Source: Roseivivax jejudonensis (lineage in GTDB: Bacteria > Pseudomonadota > Alphaproteobacteria > Rhodobacterales > Rhodobacteraceae). Taken from it: 64,000 nt of DNA. The stretch is from assembly GCF_900172265.1 (NCBI RefSeq), contig NZ_FWFK01000003.1, forward strand, positions 372,001 to 436,000, read 5' to 3'. The translations under genes and the position numbers were made by a program. Below are positions 46,835-55,951 of the stretch, in pieces. Positions within the stretch are counted from its first letter, which is position 1; every line of letters begins with the position of its first letter. The notes below the pieces were generated by a model. The model saw only the letters and a program-made list of their open reading frames with translations. It did no database searches and had not been told where the DNA came from.

Positions 46835-47458
46835 CTAATTGTCTTTTGGCTCCCAGTGAAGCGACACTACCTTGTGCCGAACCTTGAAATCCAAACCAGA
46901 AGATTCGTGTTTGTGGTTCGAAAGGAAAAAGAGGAGGTCCGTGCAAGGGCCGTCGCTTGTATTGACCTCAGGGTTTCGGACGACCAACTCTTCGCGCCAC
47001 TTGTTCAGCATCGCTTTGGCGTCTTTCACTTTGCAATAGATTAATACTTCCCCGTGGTCTTGGCCGGGAACGCCTGTTGAGTAACGCGTAGAAAGCTGCT
47101 GGAAGCCCTTGTCGAGCCACGAATAGTCATTGTGTTTTTTGGCCTCTGCGAGCCATAGGAAATCGTCTTTCCCTTCAACCAGAATATCACAGTGCCCGCC
47201 TACCGCCGCATCGTGAGTGGCTTTTATGCCGGAACTCGTGAGCATATCGCAAACTTGAACAGATAGCGAATTTTCGCTATCGGCTTGCTTCAAATCCCGG
47301 TGCCTGATTAGCCTATTGCAGGCGAAATCTACTGAGCGTTGAACCGCGTTGACCCTAGCACCATGATCTTGAGCGAATAAGAAATCTATTCCAGTTTCCA
47401 TGTGCGTCCCAGCGGCATGAAGGCGCAGGTAGGCAAGGGAGTCGGTGGACGGGGTCAT
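46835..47458 (-). CDS. Unrecognised PD-(D/E)xK nuclease-like protein coupled to the ISP enzyme
   Basis: A 207-residue protein that I cannot place in a named family. The centre has a plausible PD-(D/E)xK core: Asp 91 in GGHCDILVE, then Glu 105-x-Lys 107 in FLWLAEAKKH, with an upstream Glu near 62. A Gln-rich helix after it (KGFQQLSTRY) fits the fold, seen in many restriction and repair nucleases. Its ATG (47458) overlaps the stop of the ISP restriction-modification gene as ATGA, so the two are translated together. The gene is noticeably A+T-rich. It converges with the integrase gene. It may be an accessory nuclease, a sensor or an anti-defence countermeasure part of the same system; none is shown by the sequence. 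Confidence 0.65.
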   Translation of the reverse strand: MTPSTDSLAYLRLHAAGTHMETGIDFLFAQDHGARVNAVQRSVDFACNRLIRHRDLKQADSENSLSVQVCDMLTSSGIKATHDAAVGGHCDILVEGKDDFLWLAEAKKHNDYSWLDKGFQQLSTRYSTGVPGQDHGEVLIYCKVKDAKAMLNKWREELVVRNPEVNTSDGPCTDLLFFLSNHKHESSGLDFKVRHKVVSLHWEPKDN

Positions 47459-50400
47459 TGCACGCCCCCTCCAAAATGCTCCGTGTTAAGATGGAAGTAA
47501 GGAATGACGCGCTCCGATGCTCGGACAATCTCTTTGCGTGTGACTGGATGCAGAACAGTATCGATTTCCAATACCCTCTGGAAATCCTCGGGAGACAACG
47601 GGTGCCTTTTTGCAGTGTTATCGATGAACTCAGCAGTAGCCCGAAAGATCGCATATTCCGATTGAACCAGAATCGAAAGTGCAGCAACAACATCCGGAGT
47701 TAATTCAGTCTTACCTAGCATTTCCAGTATGTCGCTCACGCGCCAGCTCTTTGATGCCCTCGCATCGTTGGCCCTCAGTGCTTCGACAATCTTCAAAGCC
47801 GTCGTAGCAGCAGGCCGGTCCTTCCAATGCGCAGTGATGGCACGTTTCAAGTCTTCAACGGATAGGACTTTTGGCGAGTGATCAGCGTCAATATCTAGAG
47901 GGGGAAGCCCCCCTACGATTTTCATCGTCTCCAGGCTCACGGTGATCACGCGACGGAAGAGGTCGAGGGGATAGCGCGGGTCGCCGATGGTTTCGTTGGC
48001 GTAGTCGTTGGCGTCGTTGACGATGCCGCTCGCCTTGTCCTGTTTCACCACCTGCCGCTCCATCACCCATTCGAGGGCCGGCTTGCCGTTTACGACGTAG
48101 TCGTAGGCCTCGATGGGAATGTTCTGCATTGTAATGTTGTCGTTGTAGATGACGGTGGTCTTGTCCTTTTCCTTGCCCTTGCCGCCGAACTTCATCTTCT
48201 TGACGCGGTAGAACTTCACCGGGTCGTCCTGCGCCTCGTTGATCAGGGCGTGGTCGCCCTCCTTGAAGGTGACAAGATAGGGCTCCACGCTTTCGAAGTT
48301 CACATGCAGGTCGCCCAGGCGCCGGCCCGCGTCGCGGAAGGCGGCGAAATCGGCGAAGGTGCGGACCGCCGGGATGCGGGGCAGCGCCTTGGCAAGGTTG
48401 TTCTTGAACCGCTCGCGGTAGTCGGGCGCGTGCAGTAGGCCGTAGATGTAGTAGAACAGGTCTTCCTTGGTGATCGTCTCGCCCGGATAGGCGGCTTGGA
48501 AGTGGGCAAGCCCAGCGTCGGTGATGGCCTCGCGGCGCGTGAGTGCGGTTTCACCTTCCGGTGTGGCGAAGAGGCCCCCTTCGTGCTTGGTTTCTTCGTA
48601 GAGGTAGAGGGGAAAGCATTGGCCTTTTTCAATAGTATCTCTGCTCGGAAATGTCTCAAGCATTAGAGGAAGTGATCCGGCGCGACTTCCCACACCGGAA
48701 ACCATGAAAAAGCGATTCAACGTTTCGTTCGTCGGGAGGATTTTGTCGAATTGGCCCACGATCTCGTTGAAGTCACGAGAAAAGTGAAGCCAGCTAGGCG
48801 TAAATGGTCGGTAACTGGCCTTCACATTGCGACCACTTTTACTGGAAATCTGCTTTCCGCGCGCAACGTGTTTTTTGAACTCTCGGCTCCAACTGATCCT
48901 TTTGTCATCGTAACTGATGTACTTGTCGATTTCTTCTTTTTCAAAATGCCTTAGGCGCTCCACCTCATCATTGAAGAAGCGAATTGAGCGCTGAACATTA
49001 TTTTCGAGCTTTTCGAGCGATGTATTAAAAGCCCAAGCATCGCGGCCGGTCATGACGCCAACAGAATAATTCTCGAACAGCCCTACATCTTCGCCACGCT
49101 TCGCTCCAAGTATCGGAAACTTGTCAAAGCCCGGGTCGGCTTGGTCAAGCCAGTCATTTTGTGCATCCGGCACAATCCGCGTCCAACCCTGTTTGGCAGT
49201 TATGCCGCCAATCGAGCCGAAATGCCGGACGATATCCAGCTTTTCCTTCTGGCTTAAATAATCGCCGATGTCATGAAAGTGGATGCGGCCACGTTCAGTA
49301 GCGTCAGGATTCTTGACGAAAACCGAGATTGCAATGGGTGCGCGGCTGCCTGATCCGAATATTTTCCCGCCTTCCTTGCGGGACAGCTCGCCAGATGTTC
49401 GCTGATTGCCGCGAAGATGGAAAACGTAAAGGTCGCTGAACTCCTCCGCGAGGCATTCGCGCAGACCATCGGTGGCGTTGCCGTCCACCCAACCCGCGTT
49501 TGTGACATAGGCCATGACGCCTGCGTCCCCGATCCTGTCCGAGGCCCAGCGGATCGCACGGATGTAGCTGTCATAGAGCGCGTTCTTGAGCGTCGCCGAG
49601 GAATGAGCGGCGTAGCTGTCGCGGATCGCGGCGTCGAGCGTCGGGTAGGCGATGTTCGCCGCGTTGTCGTTGGCGCTGCCTTGCCCCGCCGAATAGGGCG
49701 GATTCCCGATGATCACGCGGATATCCAACGCCTTCTGCCGGGTCCGGCGCTCGGAGTTGTCGGGCAGAAGGTTCGCGACCATGTCGCGCTCCTGCTCGTA
49801 CATCTGGAACGTGTCGGTCAGCAGGATGCCGCCAAACGGCTCATAGGACGCGTCTTCACTCAATTCGCCCTGCATCAGCTCGTGATACACCGTCTCGATA
49901 TTGATGGCGGCGATGTAGTAGGCCAGCAGGACGATCTCGTTGGCGTGGATCTCCTCTCGGTATTTTCGCGCCAACTCGTCGGCGGCGATCAGGCCGGATT
50001 GCAGTAGGCGCGTGATGAAGGTGCCGGTGCCGGTGAAGGGGTCGAGGATGTGAACGCCCTCGGACCCGAGGGTCTGGCCGAACTGCGCCTTGAGTACGTC
50101 ATTGACCGAGTGGATGATGAAATCCACCACCTCGACCGGCGTGTAGACGATGCCGAGGCGTTGGGTCAGGACGGGGAAGGCCCCTTTGAAGAAGCTGTCG
50201 TAGAGCTTGTAGATCAGTTCCTGCCGTCCGTTGGCGGTGACCACGTCGGCCGCGCGCCGCTCAACGCTGGCGTAGAACTTTGACAGACTCTCGGACTCCT
50301 TGGCGAGGTTGTGCTCGTGGAGTTGCCCGAGCACCGTCTCCATCGCGCGGGAGACGGGGTTGGCATTGGTGAACTGGCTGCCCTTGAACAGCGCGTCGAA

Positions 50401-52767
50401 GACGGGGCGCGTGATGAGGTGCTGGGCCAGCATCTCGATCGCCTCGGCCTCGGTGATTTCGGGGTTGAGGTCGTCCTGCAGTTCGTCGAGAAACGCAAGG
50501 AAGGCGGTGCGTTCCGGCCCCTCCTGACCCACGATCGTGGTGATCCTGGTGATATGGGTCTGGGCGATCTTGGCTATATCCTTGGCCCAAGCATCCCAGT
50601 ATTCACGCGTGCCGCATTTCTGGACTATCTTGGCCATTATGGCGCGAGTGAACTCATCAAACACCATTTCGGACTGAGATTCCGGATTGGCGAGGTCGCG
50701 GCCTTCGGGACCTTCCTGACCGATACCGGCGCCCTTTTTCTCGGGCTTAGTCTTGGTCGTGGCGATGTCGTCCACTACAGCAGTCAGGTCTTTCAATTCG
50801 GACTCGGACGAGATGCGGACGAATGCCACTTTGTCGCTGATATCCTCGCCCAGATCTGCCTGATTGATTCTCGCGTCTAGGCGTTCGTCATGTGCGCGCA
50901 AAGCGTTGAGGATTTGCCAGACAACCTTGTAGCGTTCGTTATCGTTAAGCGCGTCCTCGGGTTTGGTGTCTGGCGGGATGGCGACGGGAAGAATGACATA
51001 GCCCAGCTTCTTTTCGCCAGCAGGGTCCTTGCGCATGACGCGCCCGACAGATTGCACCACGTCGATCTGGCTTTTGCGCGGGTGCATGAACATGATCGCG
51101 TCGAGAGCGGGTACGTCCACGCCTTCGGACAGGACCTTGGCATTGGTGAGAATGCGGCAGGTGCCGTCCCCCGCGTCCGCCTTGAGCCAGCTAAGTATTT
51201 CCTCGCGGGCGCTGGCGTTGTAGCTGCCGTCAACGTGCCGGACCTCGGGACTTAGGTGGCGCGCGTCGTCGATCAGTTCGCTTCCGGTGTATTCATCTAC
51301 CACCTTCGCGAATTCGTCCTCGATGATGCGAGATTTCGCGATGCTCTGACAGAAGGCTAGCGCGCGCTTCATCGGCTTCGGGTCGAAATCCAGGTCGGCG
51401 CGGATATCGCTCTTCGTGAGGGCCTTGTAGCAGCCGATGATCTTGGTCGCATCATCAAGGGTCAGCTCGGCTCCTTCCCTGAGGCGGCTCTGGATCGTCT
51501 TAGAAATCAGCCCTTCGTCTACGGCCAGCACGACAACCTTGTAGTCTGTGAGTTGGTCATTCTCGACGGCCCAGCCGAAACCCCGGTGGAAGAGGTCCGT
51601 GCCGAACTTTGCCTCGTCATCCATCGAGGCTAGCTCCGCATCGTGGTCATCAGCCTTGCGACGTGCCTCATCTCCGAAAATGCGCGGTGTTGCCGTCATG
51701 TAGAGCCGCTTGCGAGCGGCCACGTAATCGTTGCTGTGGATGCGTACGAAGTTGCTGTCGTCCTCGTCCTTGAGAGTGACACCAGTGGTGCGATGCGCCT
51801 CGTCGCATATCACAAGGTCAAACTCGGGGAGGTCGTGGTTCCGTTGTGCCTTCGTTAGAACGTCTATGGAGTGATAGGTTGAAAAGACGACGGTCATCTG
51901 TTCTGGGTCGGCCTCACCCACCTGCTGGGCCAATTTCGCGGGGTCGGTTGTTGCGGGAAATGCGAGGTCGTGGACATTGAGGTCCAGACTGTCGGCGTCA
52001 GCACGTCGGCCTACTCGGACATCGGAACAGGCGGAAAACGCGTTGAAGTCCTCTTGCGCGTCGTTCTTCCATTCGCGAACGGTCTGGGACATGAGGGCAA
52101 GCGATGGGACCATAAAGAGGACAAGCTTGCCAGCGCCGCCGATGTTCTCAGCGATGCGTAGGCCGGTGAAGGTCTTACCGGTGCCGCACGCCATAATCAG
52201 CTTGCCGCGATCCGCCTCCTCAAGCCCTTCGGTCACTGCCTTGAGGGCTTCGCGCTGGTGATCCTTCAGATCTTTCTTTGGGGCGAGGCTGATGGTCCCG
52301 GTGCGAAGAAATCGCGACCAGTCGATCCGGCTCGCGGCTAGTTCATTGATCCCGATCCGGTTCCAGTCCTTGGACAGGTTGTTCAAGGTCTCTTTTGTGT
52401 TGCGACCAAAATCACGCTGGGTCGTGTCAGCTATGATTAGGCGCGTGAACATGTCGCTAGAGGCGGCGGAGATGAAACTGTCGATATCCGGCTTCTGGAT
52501 CACATGAGCCGGCGCGTAGAACTTGCACTGTATCGCAGCATAGCCAGACCCATCCGCAAGGGTTGCCACGAGGTCGATCCCTGTGTCAGCGCTGCTCCAT
52601 CCCTGTTCCTTGGCCCATTCCGCGAAAGGCACGACGGCAGAATAGTACTGTTTCTGGGTGTCGTCGTACTCTAGGAAGACGCGGACCAGTCGCTCGAAGT
52701 AGTCGCCCTTCTCGCGTTCATTGGTTGCGGCGGCCCTATACCGCTCCAACAACGAAACAAGCTGCAT
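47455..52767 (-). CDS. Type ISP single-chain restriction-modification enzyme
   Basis: A 1770-residue protein with the domain order of type ISP enzymes such as LlaBIII. An Mrr-like nuclease has Asp 65 in TGIDLVAT and Gln 80-Cys-Lys 82. A superfamily 2 translocase has Walker A ACGTGKT (~193-199), DEAH (322-325), TATPR (~358-362) and a motif VI region VQSVGRVMR. A helical coupler follows, then an N6-adenine methyltransferase with ILDPFTGTGTF (~907-917) and NPPY (~1022-1025), and a target-recognition part with much lower GC (about bases 48600-49400). LlaBIII is about 1580 residues, so roughly the last 170 residues, also A+T-rich, are an extension. It methylates one strand and uses ATP-driven translocation for cleavage. 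Confidence 0.93.
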   Translation of the reverse strand: MQLVSLLERYRAAATNEREKGDYFERLVRVFLEYDDTQKQYYSAVVPFAEWAKEQGWSSADTGIDLVATLADGSGYAAIQCKFYAPAHVIQKPDIDSFISAASSDMFTRLIIADTTQRDFGRNTKETLNNLSKDWNRIGINELAASRIDWSRFLRTGTISLAPKKDLKDHQREALKAVTEGLEEADRGKLIMACGTGKTFTGLRIAENIGGAGKLVLFMVPSLALMSQTVREWKNDAQEDFNAFSACSDVRVGRRADADSLDLNVHDLAFPATTDPAKLAQQVGEADPEQMTVVFSTYHSIDVLTKAQRNHDLPEFDLVICDEAHRTTGVTLKDEDDSNFVRIHSNDYVAARKRLYMTATPRIFGDEARRKADDHDAELASMDDEAKFGTDLFHRGFGWAVENDQLTDYKVVVLAVDEGLISKTIQSRLREGAELTLDDATKIIGCYKALTKSDIRADLDFDPKPMKRALAFCQSIAKSRIIEDEFAKVVDEYTGSELIDDARHLSPEVRHVDGSYNASAREEILSWLKADAGDGTCRILTNAKVLSEGVDVPALDAIMFMHPRKSQIDVVQSVGRVMRKDPAGEKKLGYVILPVAIPPDTKPEDALNDNERYKVVWQILNALRAHDERLDARINQADLGEDISDKVAFVRISSESELKDLTAVVDDIATTKTKPEKKGAGIGQEGPEGRDLANPESQSEMVFDEFTRAIMAKIVQKCGTREYWDAWAKDIAKIAQTHITRITTIVGQEGPERTAFLAFLDELQDDLNPEITEAEAIEMLAQHLITRPVFDALFKGSQFTNANPVSRAMETVLGQLHEHNLAKESESLSKFYASVERRAADVVTANGRQELIYKLYDSFFKGAFPVLTQRLGIVYTPVEVVDFIIHSVNDVLKAQFGQTLGSEGVHILDPFTGTGTFITRLLQSGLIAADELARKYREEIHANEIVLLAYYIAAINIETVYHELMQGELSEDASYEPFGGILLTDTFQMYEQERDMVANLLPDNSERRTRQKALDIRVIIGNPPYSAGQGSANDNAANIAYPTLDAAIRDSYAAHSSATLKNALYDSYIRAIRWASDRIGDAGVMAYVTNAGWVDGNATDGLRECLAEEFSDLYVFHLRGNQRTSGELSRKEGGKIFGSGSRAPIAISVFVKNPDATERGRIHFHDIGDYLSQKEKLDIVRHFGSIGGITAKQGWTRIVPDAQNDWLDQADPGFDKFPILGAKRGEDVGLFENYSVGVMTGRDAWAFNTSLEKLENNVQRSIRFFNDEVERLRHFEKEEIDKYISYDDKRISWSREFKKHVARGKQISSKSGRNVKASYRPFTPSWLHFSRDFNEIVGQFDKILPTNETLNRFFMVSGVGSRAGSLPLMLETFPSRDTIEKGQCFPLYLYEETKHEGGLFATPEGETALTRREAITDAGLAHFQAAYPGETITKEDLFYYIYGLLHAPDYRERFKNNLAKALPRIPAVRTFADFAAFRDAGRRLGDLHVNFESVEPYLVTFKEGDHALINEAQDDPVKFYRVKKMKFGGKGKEKDKTTVIYNDNITMQNIPIEAYDYVVNGKPALEWVMERQVVKQDKASGIVNDANDYANETIGDPRYPLDLFRRVITVSLETMKIVGGLPPLDIDADHSPKVLSVEDLKRAITAHWKDRPAATTALKIVEALRANDARASKSWRVSDILEMLGKTELTPDVVAALSILVQSEYAIFRATAEFIDNTAKRHPLSPEDFQRVLEIDTVLHPVTRKEIVRASERVIPYFHLNTEHFGGGVQ

Positions 52768-53053
52768 TCTGTAGCATCCCCCCAGTGACGGATCGAATTA
52801 TCGACCTAAAGACCGCATCCGTACCTTACGCGTCTAGCTGCCAATGTCTGTCGTTTCCATAGCGTTTTCCGCGGTTGCATTGACGGAATGCTGTTCCTCG
52901 ACGGCTTGCTTACTGGTTAGCGCGACCTGAATTCTTGTGTGAAACCGTCCGGATGATGCGCACGTCAGAAACGGCCCTTTGAACGCGGGCAACTTGACGC
53001 GAACAACGGCGCGGACCTAGACTTGCCGCATTTAGGGGCAAAAGGCACAACAT
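52768..53053. other. Divergent intergenic region inside the island
   Basis: These 286 bases separate the leftward ISP gene from the rightward five-gene cassette and must hold both promoters. A short G-run (GGGGGG on the minus strand) near 52780 is the only SD-like sequence before the ISP start. No repeat, tRNA-like element or convincing promoter hexamer pair was recognised. Confidence 0.4.
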
Positions 53054-54274
53054 ATGGCATCGCTCAGTGGATTTTTACGCAAGGCACCGCCCGACCGTTT
53101 GCAGGCTTTCTTTCAAGCGAGGGGCGTCACGGCACCTGATGATTTCGACTGGAGCAGCAACGGGCGCGGCAAGAAATTCGTTCAATCCATCGAAAGCCTG
53201 GTGTCCGATTTACCAGACCGCTTGCAGGACAGACTGCGCGCCGAACTCGATCACCTGAGGACCCTCGCCGATAGCGACGGGATGAAAGGCGCCGAGGAAG
53301 TCTGCGCCGGTCAGGGCATCGACCTGGACGGATTGCAGGGCAACGAGGACGTGTTGCTGATGCTGGCGGTTGATTACCCTCAGGTCATCGACCGGGTGTC
53401 CGCGCAGACCTCGCTGATCCGGCACACTGGCGGCAGGAACTGGGCGGGATTCCAGTTCAAGGACGATGGTCGGTCATGGGCGCTCGATGACGAAGCGGCA
53501 CGCGACGCCTTCTTGCAAGACGCCGTAGAAATTCTGAAACTGCCCGAGCATCGCAAGCGCGAGGCCGACTGGTATCAATCCATCCGCATACATCCCGTCA
53601 CCAGCGAAGAAACCACGATCACGCAGGCCACGATCTATGTCGAGGAACGCGCGGCCAGCGAACTGGCCTTCGTGTCGGGCGCCACAGTGGAACGGCAGGT
53701 GGTGCCAAAGGTGCTGGAGGTCGGGCTGGCCTGCGATCCGCAGAGTCGCATGGTCGAGATTTGCGCCAAAGGTGGAAAGCGTGTGGGCGACCAATACGCC
53801 GAAGCGTTCACCAAGCGTTTCGCGCCGCACGCACCGCCGCCGGTCGAGGTGCCGCGCCGCGAGGTGTTGCTGTATACGCTGCGCGGTCTTCCCCGGTTCG
53901 AGACCGACCCCGCCGATGGGATCGAGGGTGTCGAGGTCTCATCGCTAGAGTTTTTCTCGACGGGAGGCGGGACCGCGCGGTTCGAACGGCGCGGCGACGA
54001 TGAGACCATCTATGAATTTCTTGGGCGACGCTTTGGGCCGCATTCCCCGTTGCAGGCGTATGGCTGGACGATTTACGCAGCCACGCTGCGGATCAAGCGT
54101 GCCGCACGTGATGGAACGCGCGGCAAGACGCTAACCGTCACCCTGCGCGCACCCAACACGACCACCTTGCCAAACACGACCGAGGCCGACCGACACTATG
54201 CTCTGGACCTTCTGGAACGCTGGGGCGTGATTGCCCCGCCGCCAGAGGACGTCGACGTGACCAAGGATTTCTGA
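53054..54274 (+). CDS. Unknown 406-residue island protein
   Basis: I do not recognise a family. The N-terminal quarter (residues ~1-95) is helical and acidic and begins MASLSGFLRKAPPDRLQAFF. The middle and C-terminal parts are rich in predicted beta strands, with patterns such as ITQATIYVEERAASELAF and VEVSSLEFFSTGGGTARF. No membrane segment, signal peptide, P-loop or nuclease motif is evident. The ATG at 53054 is preceded by a weak AAGG. The stop is followed one base later by the GTG start of the next gene, so the two are likely translated as a pair. The GC content is like the backbone, unlike the ISP target-recognition part. It is first in a five-gene co-directional group ending in a recombinase. 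Confidence 0.75.
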   Translation: MASLSGFLRKAPPDRLQAFFQARGVTAPDDFDWSSNGRGKKFVQSIESLVSDLPDRLQDRLRAELDHLRTLADSDGMKGAEEVCAGQGIDLDGLQGNEDVLLMLAVDYPQVIDRVSAQTSLIRHTGGRNWAGFQFKDDGRSWALDDEAARDAFLQDAVEILKLPEHRKREADWYQSIRIHPVTSEETTITQATIYVEERAASELAFVSGATVERQVVPKVLEVGLACDPQSRMVEICAKGGKRVGDQYAEAFTKRFAPHAPPPVEVPRREVLLYTLRGLPRFETDPADGIEGVEVSSLEFFSTGGGTARFERRGDDETIYEFLGRRFGPHSPLQAYGWTIYAATLRIKRAARDGTRGKTLTVTLRAPNTTTLPNTTEADRHYALDLLERWGVIAPPPEDVDVTKDF

Positions 54275-54275
54275 C

Positions 54276-55103
54276 GTGTCGCCCGTCGTGCTATTGTGTG
54301 GGATCATCGCTCAGTCCGGCAAGGTGTCGGCAACGACCTATCGAGACCTGGACGCCTATGGCCAACTCGTGACCACCGGCCTAGTGCGCCGGCAAGGGCT
54401 GGTCCAGTCCGTGCTGTGCGATGCCTGCGACATGGGGCACGACGCCGCAATCGTGTTCGATGACGGACGCTATGGCCACGTCTGCCCTGAGATCGGATTT
54501 GTCCCCGTCGAGCGGTCTGAGTTGATCGCGGTCGCGCCGGATTTCGAGGCGCTGGCCACGCAGATCGCCGCAGCCCTTGGGTGCAAGGCGCACGGGGCGC
54601 GCCGCTTGGCCGACCAGACCTGGCATATCGGGACGGTCAGGACTGCCACAGCCGACATAGCGGTGTTTTTCCATGCCCGTCTGCAAACGACGCAAGACCT
54701 GCAATCGCTGGAAACCGTGTTGCGCGACCAAGTGCGCACGCGGTTCGGGCTGGTGCTGACGGCGCGCGGCACCCTGCCGGTGCCAGGACTAAGCAGCGCA
54801 CCGCTCGATCAGGTGTTGGGGTTCGATCCGGCGCATGGCGGGCTGGTGGCCGAGGCTGACCTGTCCGTGCTTGTCGGCGCGCCGGTCACGCTCAAAGGCG
54901 GGCGCCCGGCCACTCATGCCGACCGCATCAAGGCAATCATCGCGGAGCGCTCCTCAAACGGGCGCACCGCAACCGGAAAAAATGCCGAAATCCGTGCGAT
55001 TCAATCGGAATATGCGGCGCAGTTTCCTGGTGGCCCGACGCCATCGCGCTCAGCAATCATGTATCATCTGCCCAAGTTGCCCGGTGGTCGAAAACCGGTC
55101 TAA
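54276..55103 (+). CDS. Unknown 275-residue protein with a possible zinc-binding motif
   Basis: I do not recognise a family. Residues 48-70 contain Cys 48-x2-Cys 51, His 55, His 68 and Cys 70, a pattern that could hold zinc. The C-terminal ~60 residues are basic and helical (HADRIKAIIAERSSNG, then EIRAIQSEYAAQFPGG) and resemble an HTH-like DNA-binding tail. It starts at GTG 54276, one base after the stop of the 406-residue gene, which indicates an operon. Together with that partner it forms an unassigned two-gene unit; nucleic-acid binding is the most that can be suggested. Confidence 0.72.
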   Translation: MSPVVLLCGIIAQSGKVSATTYRDLDAYGQLVTTGLVRRQGLVQSVLCDACDMGHDAAIVFDDGRYGHVCPEIGFVPVERSELIAVAPDFEALATQIAAALGCKAHGARRLADQTWHIGTVRTATADIAVFFHARLQTTQDLQSLETVLRDQVRTRFGLVLTARGTLPVPGLSSAPLDQVLGFDPAHGGLVAEADLSVLVGAPVTLKGGRPATHADRIKAIIAERSSNGRTATGKNAEIRAIQSEYAAQFPGGPTPSRSAIMYHLPKLPGGRKPV

Positions 55104-55175
55104 AACCTCGCCGCTGTTTTGGACCACCCGCAGTTCGCCATCGTCCGCCCATACCCAAGCAAAGGAGTATGGGCC

Positions 55176-55391
55176 ATGATGGACACCCCCGAACTGATTT
55201 CGCAAGCCATGCAGGTGCTGGCGGTTTCCCCCAACGAGGCGGCGCGGTTGTGCAGCATCGGTCGTACGACGCTCTACGCCGCATTGTCCGGGGGCGAGTT
55301 GAAGAGCGTCAAGATCGGCACCCGCCGCCTGATCACCATCGACGCCTTGCGCGACTGGCTCAAGCGCCACGAAACGCCGGCAGGCGAGTAA
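55176..55391 (+). CDS. Small HTH (excisionase-like) DNA-binding protein
   Basis: A 71-residue protein consisting of one MerR/excisionase-type winged HTH: VSPNEAARLCSIGRTTLYAA followed by a beta wing GELKSVKIGTRRLITI and the closing helix DALRDWLKRH. This is the HTH_17 pattern seen in recombination directionality factors and small regulators. ATG 55176 has AAAGGAG 8-9 bases upstream, an excellent site, after a 72-base gap. Its place before a tyrosine recombinase suggests that it directs excision or regulates the recombinase. Confidence 0.85.
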   Translation: MMDTPELISQAMQVLAVSPNEAARLCSIGRTTLYAALSGGELKSVKIGTRRLITIDALRDWLKRHETPAGE

Positions 55392-55398
55392 CGGCGCC

Positions 55399-55845
55399 GT
55401 GCCCAAGAACGCACGCCTGACAGGGATCAAGGCCCTGCGCTGCTACCGGGTCGAAGAGGCGGCGGAGGTTTCCGGCGTCTCGCCCCGCACGATCCGCAAC
55501 TGGATAGCGGACGGGCTGCCGGTTTTGGACGGCGAACGCCCGATGCTGATCCGCGGCGACGATCTGCAAGACTACATCAAGGGCACCCGCGCCAGCCGCA
55601 AGGTCAGTGTGGCCTTGGGCGAGTTCTATTGCCTTGCCTGCCGCAAAGCGCGCAAGCCCGCCGGGGGCTTTGCCGACTGCACAATCAAGGACGGGCGCGC
55701 GATGCTGACCGCCCTGTGCGAAGTCTGCGAAATCGTGGTCCACAAGCCGGTGTCCGTGGGGCGAATCCGCGAAATCGCACGGCTTCTGGACCTCACGACC
55801 ACGCCGCATCCGCTGCCCGACGCACCCGCGCGAAAGGAAGCGTAA
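55399..55845 (+). CDS. HTH protein with a C-terminal zinc-ribbon-like domain
   Basis: A 148-residue protein. Residues ~12-65 are a MerR/excisionase-type HTH (CYRVEEAAEVSGVSPRTIRN, then RGDDLQDYIKGTR). The second half contains Cys 78-x2-Cys 81 and Cys 107-x2-Cys 110, a likely zinc ribbon. The start is GTG 55399, seven bases after the previous stop; no strong RBS is visible, so coupling to the gene before it is likely. Two adjacent small HTH proteins before a recombinase suggest that both take part in site choice or control. I do not know a named family for this two-domain layout. Confidence 0.8.
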   Translation: MPKNARLTGIKALRCYRVEEAAEVSGVSPRTIRNWIADGLPVLDGERPMLIRGDDLQDYIKGTRASRKVSVALGEFYCLACRKARKPAGGFADCTIKDGRAMLTALCEVCEIVVHKPVSVGRIREIARLLDLTTTPHPLPDAPARKEA

Positions 55846-55951
55846 AAGCACATTAAGGAGGCGGACAGGCGTCCCCGTGTTCTTCCACTTCACGACACCA
55901 CCGCCCGGCAGGCTTTCGGGCACCCAAAATCAAGCGTTATCGGAGGACAGG

